Positions 6,963-14,433 are shown, counted from the stretch's first letter. The stretch: 26,886 bases of DNA from Thermoplasmata archaeon (GCA_030037035.1 JASHSA010000192.1:1-26886); one strand, 5' to 3'. A program made the numbers and translations. The notes: generated by a model not told the origin, from the letters alone.

Positions 6963-7112
6963 CTACGCGCGCTGGAGGGCGGTCTTCCAGAGCGCGTCGA
7001 AGCACTCCGAGCAGAGGTTGTGCATCTGGGGCCAGCCTCCCTCCGGTACCTGAGTGATCTTGGAGATCACCTTCTGGCATTGGTCGCAGACGATCGTCCC
7101 GTCGCGTATCAT
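6963..7112 (-). CDS. Zinc microprotein with two CxxC knuckles, 49 residues
   Basis: The ATG at 7112 opens a 49-codon frame ending with TAG at 6963-6965. The product is MIRDGTIVCDQCQKVISK..., with CDQC at residues 9-12 and CSEC at 34-37. This is a four-cysteine zinc ribbon separated by 21 residues that include a QVPEGGWPQMHN turn. The C-terminus is short and helical. Such peptides are common in archaea and may bind RNA, DNA or protein partners; nothing here decides which. A TATA-like TTTTGTAGG at about 7149-7157 would start the transcript near 7127. The longer reading frame upstream (to 7283) is Arg/Pro-rich and looks like noise. Confidence 0.82.
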   Translation of the reverse strand: MIRDGTIVCDQCQKVISKITQVPEGGWPQMHNLCSECFDALWKTALQRA

Positions 7113-7397
7113 GACCCCTGTGCGGTCGCGGAGAGGCCAGCGACGCTGCCTACAAAATGGGGACTGCCGGGTTCCCTCGCGGGGGCTCGGAGCGGGCGGA
7201 GGAGGCCTGCCGCGTTCGCCGCGAGGCTCCGGCAACGACGGGCGACGGACGGAGGCGGCGACCCCGCGTCGCCGAGAGGGCACGCGCGATCCCGGAGAGC
7301 CGCCCCGCCCCCTCGCCCACAGCCCGGCGCTCCCTCTCGGCCCCAGGGACCGGTCTTCGTCGCGGCCCCCTTGGCGCCGGCGCTCGGGGCGGCGTCC

Positions 7398-8189
7398 CTA
7401 TCGGGCGGCGCGCGACCGGCGGGGTGGGGTTCGGACCGAAGAGCGTTCGGCGAGCCCGGACCCGAGCAGGAGCTGAAGGATCTGCTCGTGCTTCTTCTCG
7501 TCCGCTTCCATGCTCTCCCACAGGATCCGCATCACGCCGCCGAGCTCCGGGCCGAGGTCGATCTCGCTCGACGCCTCCGCCTCGTGCTCCCGCGCGATCA
7601 GACGCTCCACCTCGATCCGAGAGATACCGGTCGGCGCGCTCGAGGCGACCCCTCGGTCGAGGTACGCCGCCAGCGACGCCACGATCTCGGCGTGCCGCAG
7701 ACTGTCGGAGGCGATCTGGCGAAAGAGCGCCCTCGTGAGCTCGTCCCGGGACCGTTGGGCGAGCCGCATGCACTCCGCGACCGCGTTCTGCTCGCCGGCG
7801 ATCCGCTTGCGGAGCCATGCCGGGACCTTGCGCCGAAGCTCGGGGCCCAGCGCCTCCGAAGCGCGCGGGGCGGGACGGGCCGCCCGAGACCCGACCTGCT
7901 CGCCGAGGCGGATCGCTCCCTCCAGCACCGCGTGAGGCCCCGCCCCGCCGGCCATCAGCTCCTGCGCCGTCTGACGGGCGAGGCGACGGGCCGCCTCGTT
8001 GTCGACGTACGCGGAGAGGGTCGGGGCGAGCCGCTTGCCCGAAAGGTACTGGGAGACGGACGACGGCACGATCCCGAGAAGCGCGGCGGCCTGGCGCTCC
8101 GGGAGCCCGAAGCCGTTCACCAGTTCGCGGGCGACCAGCGCCTGCATCACCTGCACGGAGACGATCGGGGACGGAGCGAGCTCGGCCAC
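7398..8189 (-). CDS. HTH transcription factor fused to a ferritin-like domain
   Basis: A 263-residue protein. Residues 8-80 form an archaeal XRE/COG2522-like helix-turn-helix domain (ERQAAALLGIVPSSVSQYLSGKR, about 31-53). After a linker, residues 120-243 form four predicted helices of ferritin/rubrerythrin type. Candidate metal ligands are Glu133 or Glu139, the DSLRHAE helix (Asp162, His166, Glu168), Glu201/Glu205, and an intact ExxH at 231-234 in EADEKKHEQ. The second ExxH is degenerate, so the site may hold one metal or none. The start is a GTG at 8189 about 25 bases from a TATA-like element, suggesting a leaderless transcript. A ZIP metal transporter gene lies directly upstream on the same strand, which suggests a metal- or redox-responsive regulator; that role is inference. 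Confidence 0.82.
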   Translation of the reverse strand: MAELAPSPIVSVQVMQALVARELVNGFGLPERQAAALLGIVPSSVSQYLSGKRLAPTLSAYVDNEAARRLARQTAQELMAGGAGPHAVLEGAIRLGEQVGSRAARPAPRASEALGPELRRKVPAWLRKRIAGEQNAVAECMRLAQRSRDELTRALFRQIASDSLRHAEIVASLAAYLDRGVASSAPTGISRIEVERLIAREHEAEASSEIDLGPELGGVMRILWESMEADEKKHEQILQLLLGSGLAERSSVRTPPRRSRAAR

Positions 8190-8210
8190 CGGGGGGCGCC
8201 GAGCCTGGCG

Positions 8211-8220
8211 TCCTACATAG
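8211..8220 (-). promoter_or_regulatory. TATA-like element for the HTH-ferritin gene
   Basis: CTATGTAGGA on the minus strand is centred about 26 bases before the GTG at 8189. That spacing implies a leaderless mRNA and a promoter separate from that of the ZIP gene. Confidence 0.45.
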
Positions 8221-8295
8221 CGGCTCTCGGGCGGCGGTCGACCACGGCGCGGTTCGGCGGCGGGGGCGGGCGAGCCCCCCTGCGAGGCGAGCGCC

Positions 8296-9102
8296 CTAGA
8301 CGGCGTTCACCACGAAGCCGAGGGCGAAGCCGATCATCACGCCGAGATAGACCAACTGGTTCCGCCGCACGGACGCCTCCCGGCTCTCCAGCGGTCGGAA
8401 CGCGACGCGGAGCATCGGCAGGATGACGTAGGCGATCGCCCCGATCGCCAGGGCGTCGAACACGACGAGGAACAAGCTGTTGCTCCAGTAGTAGCCGATC
8501 GCCCCGCCCAAGAGGGTCGGCAGTCCCCCGACCAGGAACAGGCCGACCATCATCGGGAGGCGCCGGTTCACGGAGCTCCCGAGGAACGGCGACGCGATCG
8601 GGAAGCCTTCGGTGACGTTCTGCAGGAAGAACCCGAGGAACACGACGGCGAGGATGCCGAGCGCGCCGGCGGTCCAGTTGACCCCGAAGACGAGGCCCTC
8701 GGTGAGGTTCTGAAGGCCGATCCCCAACGCGATGATGAGCGCGGTCGTCCGGGGTCCCGTGTCGACGCGGACCGGAGCGCCGGAGGCGCCGGGGAGCGCG
8801 GCGTCCCGCGGACGCCCCCGAGGCAGGTTGTCGACGAAGTAGAGTCCGAGGAACGCCGCGACGAACGCGAAGGCGAACGCGACCGAGTAGGTGGCGTTCG
8901 CGACGTAGCCGTGCGGGTAGAGGATGGGAGAGACGTCCGAGAAGACGTCGGCCATCAGGAAGACGAGGATCCCGATCGCCGCCGCGTTCAGCCCCGTCGC
9001 CCAGCGTCCCTGGGCGCGACGGCTGTAGACGATCGGCATCGACAGGAAGATGGAGAGTCCCATCGCCGCCGTCAGCGCCATGAAGATCCAGAAGTCGCCC
9101 AT
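8296..9102 (-). CDS. ZIP-family divalent metal transporter
   Basis: A 268-residue protein with about eight transmembrane helices and a short cytoplasmic loop between helices 3 and 4 (PRGRPRDAALPGASGAP, about 94-110). ZIP proteins carry Zn2+, Fe2+ or Mn2+ into the cytoplasm. Helix 4 holds LQNLTEG (Gln131, Asn132, Glu135) where the family usually has HNxPEG. Helix 5 holds LQNVTEG (Gln161, Asn162, Glu165), matching the Q-D/N-x-x-E-G form. The helix 4 His-to-Gln change may alter metal preference. The ATG at 9102 follows a strong GGGGGAGG ribosome binding site (9111-9118). The promoter region contains two palindromes, and the HTH-ferritin gene lies just downstream. Confidence 0.9.
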   Translation of the reverse strand: MGDFWIFMALTAAMGLSIFLSMPIVYSRRAQGRWATGLNAAAIGILVFLMADVFSDVSPILYPHGYVANATYSVAFAFAFVAAFLGLYFVDNLPRGRPRDAALPGASGAPVRVDTGPRTTALIIALGIGLQNLTEGLVFGVNWTAGALGILAVVFLGFFLQNVTEGFPIASPFLGSSVNRRLPMMVGLFLVGGLPTLLGGAIGYYWSNSLFLVVFDALAIGAIAYVILPMLRVAFRPLESREASVRRNQLVYLGVMIGFALGFVVNAV

Positions 9103-9132
9103 GGTCGTTGCCTCCCCCTAGCTGATTCGAGA

Positions 9133-9141
9133 TGATTTAAG
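9133..9141 (-). promoter_or_regulatory. TATA-like element of the ZIP transporter gene
   Basis: CTTAAATC (minus strand) gives an expected start near 9112, just ahead of the GGGGGAGG ribosome binding site and the ATG at 9102. Confidence 0.5.
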
Positions 9142-9170
9142 CGATTTGTCTGTGAATCCGCTACAAATCG
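9142..9170. promoter_or_regulatory. Inverted repeat CGATTTGT-N13-ACAAATCG, candidate operator
   Basis: Two perfect 8-base arms (9142-9149 and 9163-9170) are separated by 13 bases, so their centres are 21 bp apart, two helical turns. The inner arm abuts the upstream (TFB recognition) side of the ZIP TATA element, where a bound repressor or activator would act directly. Confidence 0.6.
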
Positions 9171-9188
9171 AGTTCACCCTGTGAACTC
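9170..9188. promoter_or_regulatory. Palindrome GAGTTCAC-CCT-GTGAACTC, candidate operator
   Basis: A perfect 8+3+8 inverted repeat sharing base 9170 with the neighbouring inverted repeat. It lies in the divergent region between the ZIP gene and the thioredoxin-fold gene. As RNA it could also form a hairpin, but there is no T-tract after it on either strand, so a binding site is more likely than a terminator. Confidence 0.6.
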
Positions 9189-9356
9189 CTCGCACACCGA
9201 CCGCCTTGTCCCCGTTCGGCCGAGGAGGCGACCGGCCCCGCACGGGCCGGATCGGGAACATGACCCCCCGGGGGCGGGAAATACCCTCGTCCGTCTCGGG
9301 AGAAGCCTTAGCGGAGGCGGTGGCGTACGACGGGCGAAGGACGCGACGCGGGCCGG

Positions 9357-9710
9357 CTGCCGAGGATAGGCCCCGAGGCGTTCGACGGCGAGCGTCTGAG
9401 GCTGCCGGGGGTCGTCGCCGTCGCGTTCCTCGCGGACTGGTGCCCGTTCTGCCGCGCGTTCGAGCCCGGTTTCGCTCGACTCGTGCCGGGAGCCCAGGCG
9501 CGGCTCGTCGTCGCTGACATGACCTCGGAGGAGAGCCCGCTGTGGGAGCGATTCCACATCGAGGTCGTGCCCACCGTCATGGTCTTCAGCGCGGGAAGCG
9601 GCGTCTTCCGTGTCGACGGCGTTGCCGGCGAAGGCCTCCTTCCGCGCGACGTGACGGCGATCGAGCGCGCGGTCGTCCGGGCGGCCGGTCGGCCCCCGTC
9701 CCGTCGGTGA
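9357..9710 (+). CDS. Thioredoxin-fold protein with WCPFC active site; start codon unclear
   Basis: The frame that ends with TGA at 9708-9710 encodes a thioredoxin fold. It has GVVAVAFLADWCPFCRAFEPGF with the redox motif WCPFC (codons 9438-9452), then VVADM, and the cis-proline segment EVVPTVMVF. It should act as a thiol-disulfide oxidoreductase in the cytoplasm; no signal peptide is visible. The start is odd. The nearest upstream in-frame stop is at 9309-9311, and no ATG, GTG or TTG lies between it and the CPFC motif. The first conventional start (GTG at 9483) would delete the active site. The CTG at 9357 is given here as a placeholder; an ATA at 9366 or a sequencing error are alternatives. 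Confidence 0.65.
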   Translation: MPRIGPEAFDGERLRLPGVVAVAFLADWCPFCRAFEPGFARLVPGAQARLVVADMTSEESPLWERFHIEVVPTVMVFSAGSGVFRVDGVAGEGLLPRDVTAIERAVVRAAGRPPSRR

Positions 9711-9800
9711 CGGTTCCTCCGCCGACTGAATCGGTCGGACGCGTGGCCCCCGGTCTCGCTTTTGCCCCCCCGAAGTCCTGCACCGAGCCGGACCGGCACG

Positions 9801-10613
9801 ATGGTGCGCGCTCGACCCCAGGAAAGGCCGGTCGCCCTCGTCACCGGAGGGGGAACCGGCCTCGGCAAGGCGATCGCCCTGGGGCTGGCGGACGATGGCT
9901 ACGACCTCGCGATCGCCAGCCGCTCGGCCGAGCACCTTGCGACGGGCGCTCGCGACCTACGGTCCCGGGGGGCGCAGGTCCTCGAGGTCCCGACGGACGT
10001 TCGACTGCCGGAGCAGGTCGAGCGGCTGGTCGCATCGGTGCGAGAGGAGTACGGCCGCCTCGACGTCCTCGTCAATAACGCTGCCGGAAACTTCGTGGCG
10101 CATAGCGAGACGCTCTCCCCGAACGGCTGGCGCGCGGTCGTCGGCATCGTCCTGGACGGCACCTTCTACTGCTCGCGGTACGCCTTCCCGCTCCTGCGGG
10201 AGCGACCGAGCTCGTCGATCGTGAACATCGTCGCCTCGTACGCATGGATGGCCGGGCCCGGCACCGCCCATTCGGCGGCCGCCAAGGCGGGGGTCGTCGC
10301 CCTCACGCGGGCGCTCGCCGTGGAGTGGGCGCCGTACGGCATCCGCCTCAACGCTGTCGCCCCGGGGCCGGTTCGGACCGACGGCACCGACGCCCGGCTC
10401 TGGACGAGCGCGTCGATCCGGGAGGCGGTCGCCCGGACCGTACCTCTCGGACGGTTCGGCGCGCCAGAGGAGGTCGCTTCCGCCGTGCGGTTCCTCGTCA
10501 GCCCGGCCGCGGCGTACATCACCGGCGAGGTGCTCGCGGTCGACGGCGGGCAGTGGCTCGGGCGGGGCGTGATGCCGCTCCTCGACGACCTCGACCGGGA
10601 GCCCTCCGCGTAG
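9801..10613 (+). CDS. SDR-family oxidoreductase, 2,4-dienoyl-CoA reductase type
   Basis: A 270-residue short-chain dehydrogenase/reductase. The Rossmann glycine motif is TGGGTGLG (15-22), and the strand-4 motif is NNAAGNF (92-98), a form typical of 2,4-dienoyl-CoA reductases. The usual YxxxK is replaced by SAAAK (Ser158, Lys162), as I recall from mitochondrial dienoyl-CoA reductase (PSASAKAG), so the missing tyrosine is a family trait, not damage. PGPVRTDG and a C-terminal VDGGQWLG complete the fold. ASR at 39-41, with Arg41 after the second strand, suggests NADPH use. The likely role is reducing dienoyl-CoA during breakdown of unsaturated fatty acids. The ATG at 9801 is chosen over an upstream frame extension to 9762. 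Confidence 0.88.
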   Translation: MVRARPQERPVALVTGGGTGLGKAIALGLADDGYDLAIASRSAEHLATGARDLRSRGAQVLEVPTDVRLPEQVERLVASVREEYGRLDVLVNNAAGNFVAHSETLSPNGWRAVVGIVLDGTFYCSRYAFPLLRERPSSSIVNIVASYAWMAGPGTAHSAAAKAGVVALTRALAVEWAPYGIRLNAVAPGPVRTDGTDARLWTSASIREAVARTVPLGRFGAPEEVASAVRFLVSPAAAYITGEVLAVDGGQWLGRGVMPLLDDLDREPSA

Positions 10614-10686
10614 GAGACGAGGGGTCCGATCGGACGCGCCCCGGTCGCCTCGAGCGTAACGTGGAGCGCCGGAGCGGAACCAAGCT

Positions 10687-11895
10687 GTGGTCAACCGATC
10701 GATCCTGAGCCTCGCGATCTACCAGCTGCTCGCGAGCAACCGCATCGGCGTTCTCGCCGTCTTCTTCCCGCTCTTCCTCGTGAGCTCCCGGGGCGCGTCG
10801 GTCGAGACGGCGCTCGTCTTCGCCTCGGTCGCTTACCTCGGGAGCAGCCTGGTCGGGCCGGGAGCCGGCCGGTGGTCGGACCGGCTCGGGCGCCGCAAGC
10901 CGTTCCTGGTCGGCGCCGAGCTCGGGGCCCTGCCGTGCCTGCTCGCCGTCGCCTTCCTGTCGAGCGCGGTCGACTGCGGCCTCGTCTTCGTCGCCGGACT
11001 CGTGATCCTCGGGTGCGGATCCCCCTCGCTCAACGCCTACATCGCCGACGTCGCCCGCACCCGAGAGCGAGGCGCCTCCTACGGCAGCCTGAACGCCGGT
11101 GCCGGCGCCGGCTCGATCGCGGGGTTCCTCGCGGTCGGGCTCCTCGTCACGCGGTTCGGGTTCGACTACCTGTTCTACTTCGCGGCCGCGGTGATGGGCT
11201 GCGTCGTGGTGTTCGTCGTCCTCGCGGTCCCGGAGATCACGGTCGCCCGGTCCCCTCCCCCGACGTCGCATCCGCGCCTTGGCACGCTGCTGTTCTTCTC
11301 GACCGCCGTGTCGGTGCGGACGGTCGGCTACGGGGCCGTCGGTGCGTTCTATGCGCTCTGGACGGTCGCGCTCGGCGGCAACGCGTTCGCCGTCAGCCTC
11401 GTCGGCGTCTCGGGTCTCGCCGTCATCGCGCTGGTCGGGCTACCGGCCGGACGGCTCGTCGACCGGCGGGGAGAGTGGACCGCCCTCGTCCTGGGGACGG
11501 TCGTCCAGACCGCCGCCTGGGTCGCCTACCTGGTCTCCCCGCGTTGGTACTTCCTTCCGGGGGCTCAGGCGACCGGACAGCTCGGGTTCGTCCTGCTCTC
11601 GCCGGCGATGCTCGTCTGGGTCTCGCGGATCGCCCCCGACGGCCGTCAGGCGGAGTACCAGGGGATCTACGCCCTGGTGAACTCGGGCCTCTACAGCGTC
11701 GGGCCGTTGGCCGGGGCACTGGCGTTCGCCCTCGCCGGCGGCCGCGCCGTGTTCCTCTTCGCGATCGGTTCGGCGCTCGTCTCCCTCGGGCTGGTCGCAC
11801 TGTTCCAGCTCCGCTACCGTGGGGGCATCGAGGCTGCCTCTGGGCGGCCGGGGCCGGCACGCGAACGCCTCGAACGGGTCCCGGGCGGTCGCTGA
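10687..11895 (+). CDS. Major facilitator superfamily transporter
   Basis: A 402-residue membrane protein with about 12 transmembrane helices in two halves. MFS motif A appears between helices 2 and 3 as GRWSDRLGRRKPFLVG (about 60-75), with a degenerate copy, GRLVDRRGEW, between helices 8 and 9. A PPPTSHPR loop near residue 190 separates the halves. The tail (about 380-402) is charged and cytoplasmic. The substrate is unknown; the sugar- or drug-efflux branches are both possible. The start is a GTG at 10687. The gene follows the SDR by 73 bases on the same strand and might be cotranscribed. It converges with the alpha/beta hydrolase gene. Confidence 0.9.
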   Translation: MVNRSILSLAIYQLLASNRIGVLAVFFPLFLVSSRGASVETALVFASVAYLGSSLVGPGAGRWSDRLGRRKPFLVGAELGALPCLLAVAFLSSAVDCGLVFVAGLVILGCGSPSLNAYIADVARTRERGASYGSLNAGAGAGSIAGFLAVGLLVTRFGFDYLFYFAAAVMGCVVVFVVLAVPEITVARSPPPTSHPRLGTLLFFSTAVSVRTVGYGAVGAFYALWTVALGGNAFAVSLVGVSGLAVIALVGLPAGRLVDRRGEWTALVLGTVVQTAAWVAYLVSPRWYFLPGAQATGQLGFVLLSPAMLVWVSRIAPDGRQAEYQGIYALVNSGLYSVGPLAGALAFALAGGRAVFLFAIGSALVSLGLVALFQLRYRGGIEAASGRPGPARERLERVPGGR

Positions 11896-11978
11896 GGGTC
11901 CCGAGGCGGGGCGTTCGTTGCCGCGCGTCGACGCACGGGCGTCGAGCGTCCGGGCTCCCGAGCGGGGGGGCCCGGCCG

Positions 11979-12803
11979 CTAGGTCGACGGGACGTTCCTC
12001 TCGAGCAGGAACGTCCCTACGACCCCGACCAGGAGGTCCGGGTCGGTCAGCTGCACGAGGTGACCGGTCCCCGGGAGCGTCACCGCGTTCGCGTTCGGCA
12101 GTCGGTGGCAGAGCTGATCGACGACCTGCCGGAGCACCGCCGGGGCCTCCGCTCCGACCGTCACGAGCACCGGCACGGGGACCTCGGCGAGGTCGGCGGC
12201 CGGCACGTCCGTGGCGCTCGCATCGCGGAGCTCGCGGACGAGCGCGGGCACGTTCTCCGCGAAGCGACGCCGGGTCGCCGGCGTCCACGCGGACCACTGC
12301 TCGCGCGGCGAACCGAAGGCGGCGAGGTACCCCTGAGCGACCTCGTCCACCGAGGGCGGCTCGTGCCGCTCTCGGAGTATCCGCAGCCAGGTCTCCGGCG
12401 GCACCGCTCGGGCCTCCGGAGGGAGCAGTTCGAGGAACAAGGGGGCATGCACGACAACGCTCCGGACCAGCTCGGGCCGCTCGACGGCGAGCTTGAGCGC
12501 CACCGCACCTCCGTAGCCGTCCGCGACGAGGTGGGTCGGGTACGCGCCGGTCCCCTCGAGCAGGTCGGCGAGGTCGAGGGCATCGTCCGCGACCGGGCGC
12601 TCACGGTCCGGACCGGAGCTACCCCCGTGCTCGCGGCGGTCGTAGAGGAGCACCTCGAGCGCCGTCGCGAGCTTCGGGGCGACCGTCGTCCAGGTGCGCC
12701 GATCGTCGAGGCTCCCGTGGACCAGGGTGACGGGGTCGCCGGCCTCGCCGAGGCGTTCGTACTCGAGCCGGACGCCTCGGCCGGCCCAGCTCTGCGCGCT
12801 CAC
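11979..12803 (-). CDS. Alpha/beta-hydrolase fold protein lacking the nucleophile serine
   Basis: From a GTG at 12803 this is 274 residues with the alpha/beta hydrolase layout: VTLVHGSLDDRRTW (oxyanion loop, about 25-38), LYDRREHGGS, a nucleophile elbow, a helical cap (about 115-195), PVLVTVGAEAP and the catalytic-His motif PGTGHLVQL. The elbow, normally GxSxGG, reads ADGYGG, so glycine (codon at 12516-12518, GGC) replaces serine. The acid position (GAEAP) also lacks the usual Asp. The protein may be a non-hydrolytic binding protein, or use another mechanism as some cofactor-free oxygenase relatives do. An in-frame GTG at 12878 would add 25 unconserved residues. It converges with the MFS gene. 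Confidence 0.82.
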   Translation of the reverse strand: MSAQSWAGRGVRLEYERLGEAGDPVTLVHGSLDDRRTWTTVAPKLATALEVLLYDRREHGGSSGPDRERPVADDALDLADLLEGTGAYPTHLVADGYGGAVALKLAVERPELVRSVVVHAPLFLELLPPEARAVPPETWLRILRERHEPPSVDEVAQGYLAAFGSPREQWSAWTPATRRRFAENVPALVRELRDASATDVPAADLAEVPVPVLVTVGAEAPAVLRQVVDQLCHRLPNANAVTLPGTGHLVQLTDPDLLVGVVGTFLLERNVPST

Positions 12804-12922
12804 GGAATCCCTCGAGCGGACCGACGGCCGCGGCGAGCCGTGGCCCGCGACGGGCTTAGCCCCGGCGGGCCCCCCCACGACGGGGTTTTCTCACCCTCGC
12901 CCTAGCGGTTGCAGGGGAGTCG

Positions 12923-13213
12923 ATGCCGCAGTACGCCGTGCTCGTCAGCTGGACGGAAGAAGGGGTCCGAACGGTGAAGAACGTCCCTCAGCGGACGGAG
13001 CAGTTCCGTCGCGCGGTCGAGAGCGCCGGGGGGAAGCTCCTGGCCTTCCTGCACACGATGGGGACGTACGACGCCGTCGTCGCGGTCGAGCTTCCGAGCG
13101 ACGAGGTCGCGAACGAGCTCCTCCTCCGGTTCGGCGCCCAGGGCTTTGCACGCACGACGACCCTGAAGGGTTGGACGCCCGCCGAGTTCGCACGCCTCGC
13201 CGAGCGGATCTGA
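12923..13213 (+). CDS. GYD-domain protein, 96 residues
   Basis: The protein begins MPQYAVLVSWTEEGVRTVKNVPQR and contains TMGTYDAVVAVELPSDE (about 46-62), which carries the GxYD signature of the GYD family (related to dimeric alpha/beta barrel folds). The whole length matches one domain. The biochemical function of the family is not established; members often sit beside oxidoreductases or stress genes. A clear ribosome binding site (AGGGGAG, 12913-12919) precedes the ATG. It is the first gene of a plus-strand operon with the cysteine/histidine microprotein (27-base gap) and aldo/keto reductase. Confidence 0.92.
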   Translation: MPQYAVLVSWTEEGVRTVKNVPQRTEQFRRAVESAGGKLLAFLHTMGTYDAVVAVELPSDEVANELLLRFGAQGFARTTTLKGWTPAEFARLAERI

Positions 13214-13240
13214 CGGAGGGGGGAGGCTCCCGGCCCGACG

Positions 13241-13534
13241 ATGAGCGCGATCTTCCAGAGGCCACTATGCGACATGGGGAAGGCGTACGACTACGCGTTC
13301 CGGCCGGTCCTTGGCGAGCCCGAGGTCGGCAGCGGCGGCCCGTGCGACGACCATCCTCGTCCGGTCGAGCTCCTCGCCGCGGCCTCGCCGACGACCGGCG
13401 GCGACGGCGCCTGGCGACGGTTCTCGCTCTGCCCGGAGCACGAGGCCCAGCTCCGGCGCCACGACGCGCGCATGCCGGCGGGCTCGCGCTTCCGGCCCTC
13501 GAGCGCGCCGTCGCGGTCCGGCTCGGCGCGATGA
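13241..13534 (+). CDS. Small CxxH/CxxH protein coupled to an aldo/keto reductase, 97 residues
   Basis: The ATG at 13241 follows a GGAGGGGGGAGG purine run. The product MSAIFQRPLCDMGKAYDYAF... carries CDDH and, about 28 residues later, CPEH (in FSLCPEHEAQLRRHD), a pair that could bind one metal ion. The tail is Ser/Arg-rich. The stop overlaps the ATG of the aldo/keto reductase by 4 bases, the main reason to believe this frame. An ATG at 13274 is an alternative start. The Cys/His arrangement recalls the zinc protein coupled to sucD, but the rest of the sequence does not. Function unknown. Confidence 0.72.
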   Translation: MSAIFQRPLCDMGKAYDYAFRPVLGEPEVGSGGPCDDHPRPVELLAAASPTTGGDGAWRRFSLCPEHEAQLRRHDARMPAGSRFRPSSAPSRSGSAR

Positions 13535-14382
13535 GCGACCCTCGAGCCCTTCGCCTCGACTCCCGCGTGCGGACGAGCCAGGGCCTCGAGCTTCCTCGGC
13601 TCGGCCTTGGCGTCTTCCAGTCCCCTCCCGGAGGGGTGACCCAGGCCGCCGTCCGCGCCGCGCTCGCGGCCGGCTACCGGCACGTCGACACGGCGTCGAT
13701 GTACGGCAACGAGGAGGACGTCGGCGAGGCGGTCCGGGCGAGCGGGGTCCCGAGGCAGGAGATCGTCGTCACGACCAAGCTCTGGTTCACCGACCATGGC
13801 TTCGAGGCCTCGCAGCAGGCGGCGCGACGTAGCGCGGAGAAGCTTCGCCTCGGGCCGATCGACCTGTACCTGATCCACTGGCCGCGCGCGAGCTCCCCGG
13901 AGGAGCGGCTTTCCTCTTGGCGGGGTCTCGAGAAGCTGCGGCAGGACGGGGTCGTCCGGACGATCGGCGTCAGCAACTACGCGATCCGCCACCTCGAGGA
14001 GCTGCGCGCGCACTCCGAGACCCTCCCGTCGGTCGACCAGGTCGAGTTCCACCCGTTCGTCTACGACCCCGAACTGCTCGCCTACGCCGCACGGCACCGG
14101 ATCGTCGTCGAGGCGTACTCGCCGCTCACCCGCGGCCGGAGGATCGACACGCCGCTCTTCGCGGAGATCGCGGCGGCCCACCGGAAGAGCCCCGCGCAGG
14201 TCCTGCTGCGCTGGGGCCTCCAGCACGGCCTCGTGGTCCTCCCGAAGTCGGTCCACGAGCCGCGGATCCGCGAGAACGCCCAGCTCTACGACTTCGAGCT
14301 GTCGTCGACCGAGATGGAGCGGCTCGACCGGCTCGAGGACGGCGGACGGGTGACGCAGACCGACCCGAAGTCGATCCCGTAG
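13531..14382 (+). CDS. Aldo/keto reductase
   Basis: A 283-residue NADPH-dependent (beta/alpha)8-barrel reductase of the 2,5-diketogluconate reductase-like group. The catalytic tetrad is complete: Asp53 and Tyr58 in HVDTASMYGNE, Lys83 in TTKLW, and His116 in YLIHWP. Downstream are TIGVSNY, VDQVEFHPF, EAYSPLTRG, and the cofactor-binding LPKSVHEPRIREN, as expected. The length is close to that of typical family members. The substrate is a carbonyl compound not identifiable here. The start ATG overlaps the stop of the upstream microprotein gene, so it is translated from the GYD operon. Confidence 0.95.
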   Translation: MSDPRALRLDSRVRTSQGLELPRLGLGVFQSPPGGVTQAAVRAALAAGYRHVDTASMYGNEEDVGEAVRASGVPRQEIVVTTKLWFTDHGFEASQQAARRSAEKLRLGPIDLYLIHWPRASSPEERLSSWRGLEKLRQDGVVRTIGVSNYAIRHLEELRAHSETLPSVDQVEFHPFVYDPELLAYAARHRIVVEAYSPLTRGRRIDTPLFAEIAAAHRKSPAQVLLRWGLQHGLVVLPKSVHEPRIRENAQLYDFELSSTEMERLDRLEDGGRVTQTDPKSIP

Positions 14383-14433
14383 CGACGCGGGAGCGCCCCG
14401 CGCGACCGGCGTTCGGCCCCGCGTGCGGCCTAG

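Noticed and set aside
7113..7397. Possible gene or structured RNA in the 285-base gap between the HTH-ferritin and zinc microprotein genes
   Set aside because: All frames give Arg/Pro/Gly-rich noise and I could not draw a convincing conserved fold. Only the TATA-like element near 7149-7157 is supported.
9206..9517. A 103-codon plus-strand frame over the start of the thioredoxin-fold gene
   Set aside because: It is Arg-rich without motifs, while the neighbouring frame encodes the WCPFC active site.
10144..10290. SDR lacking the catalytic tyrosine, first taken for a dead enzyme
   Set aside because: The SxxxK form together with NNAAGNF is the normal signature of dienoyl-CoA reductases.
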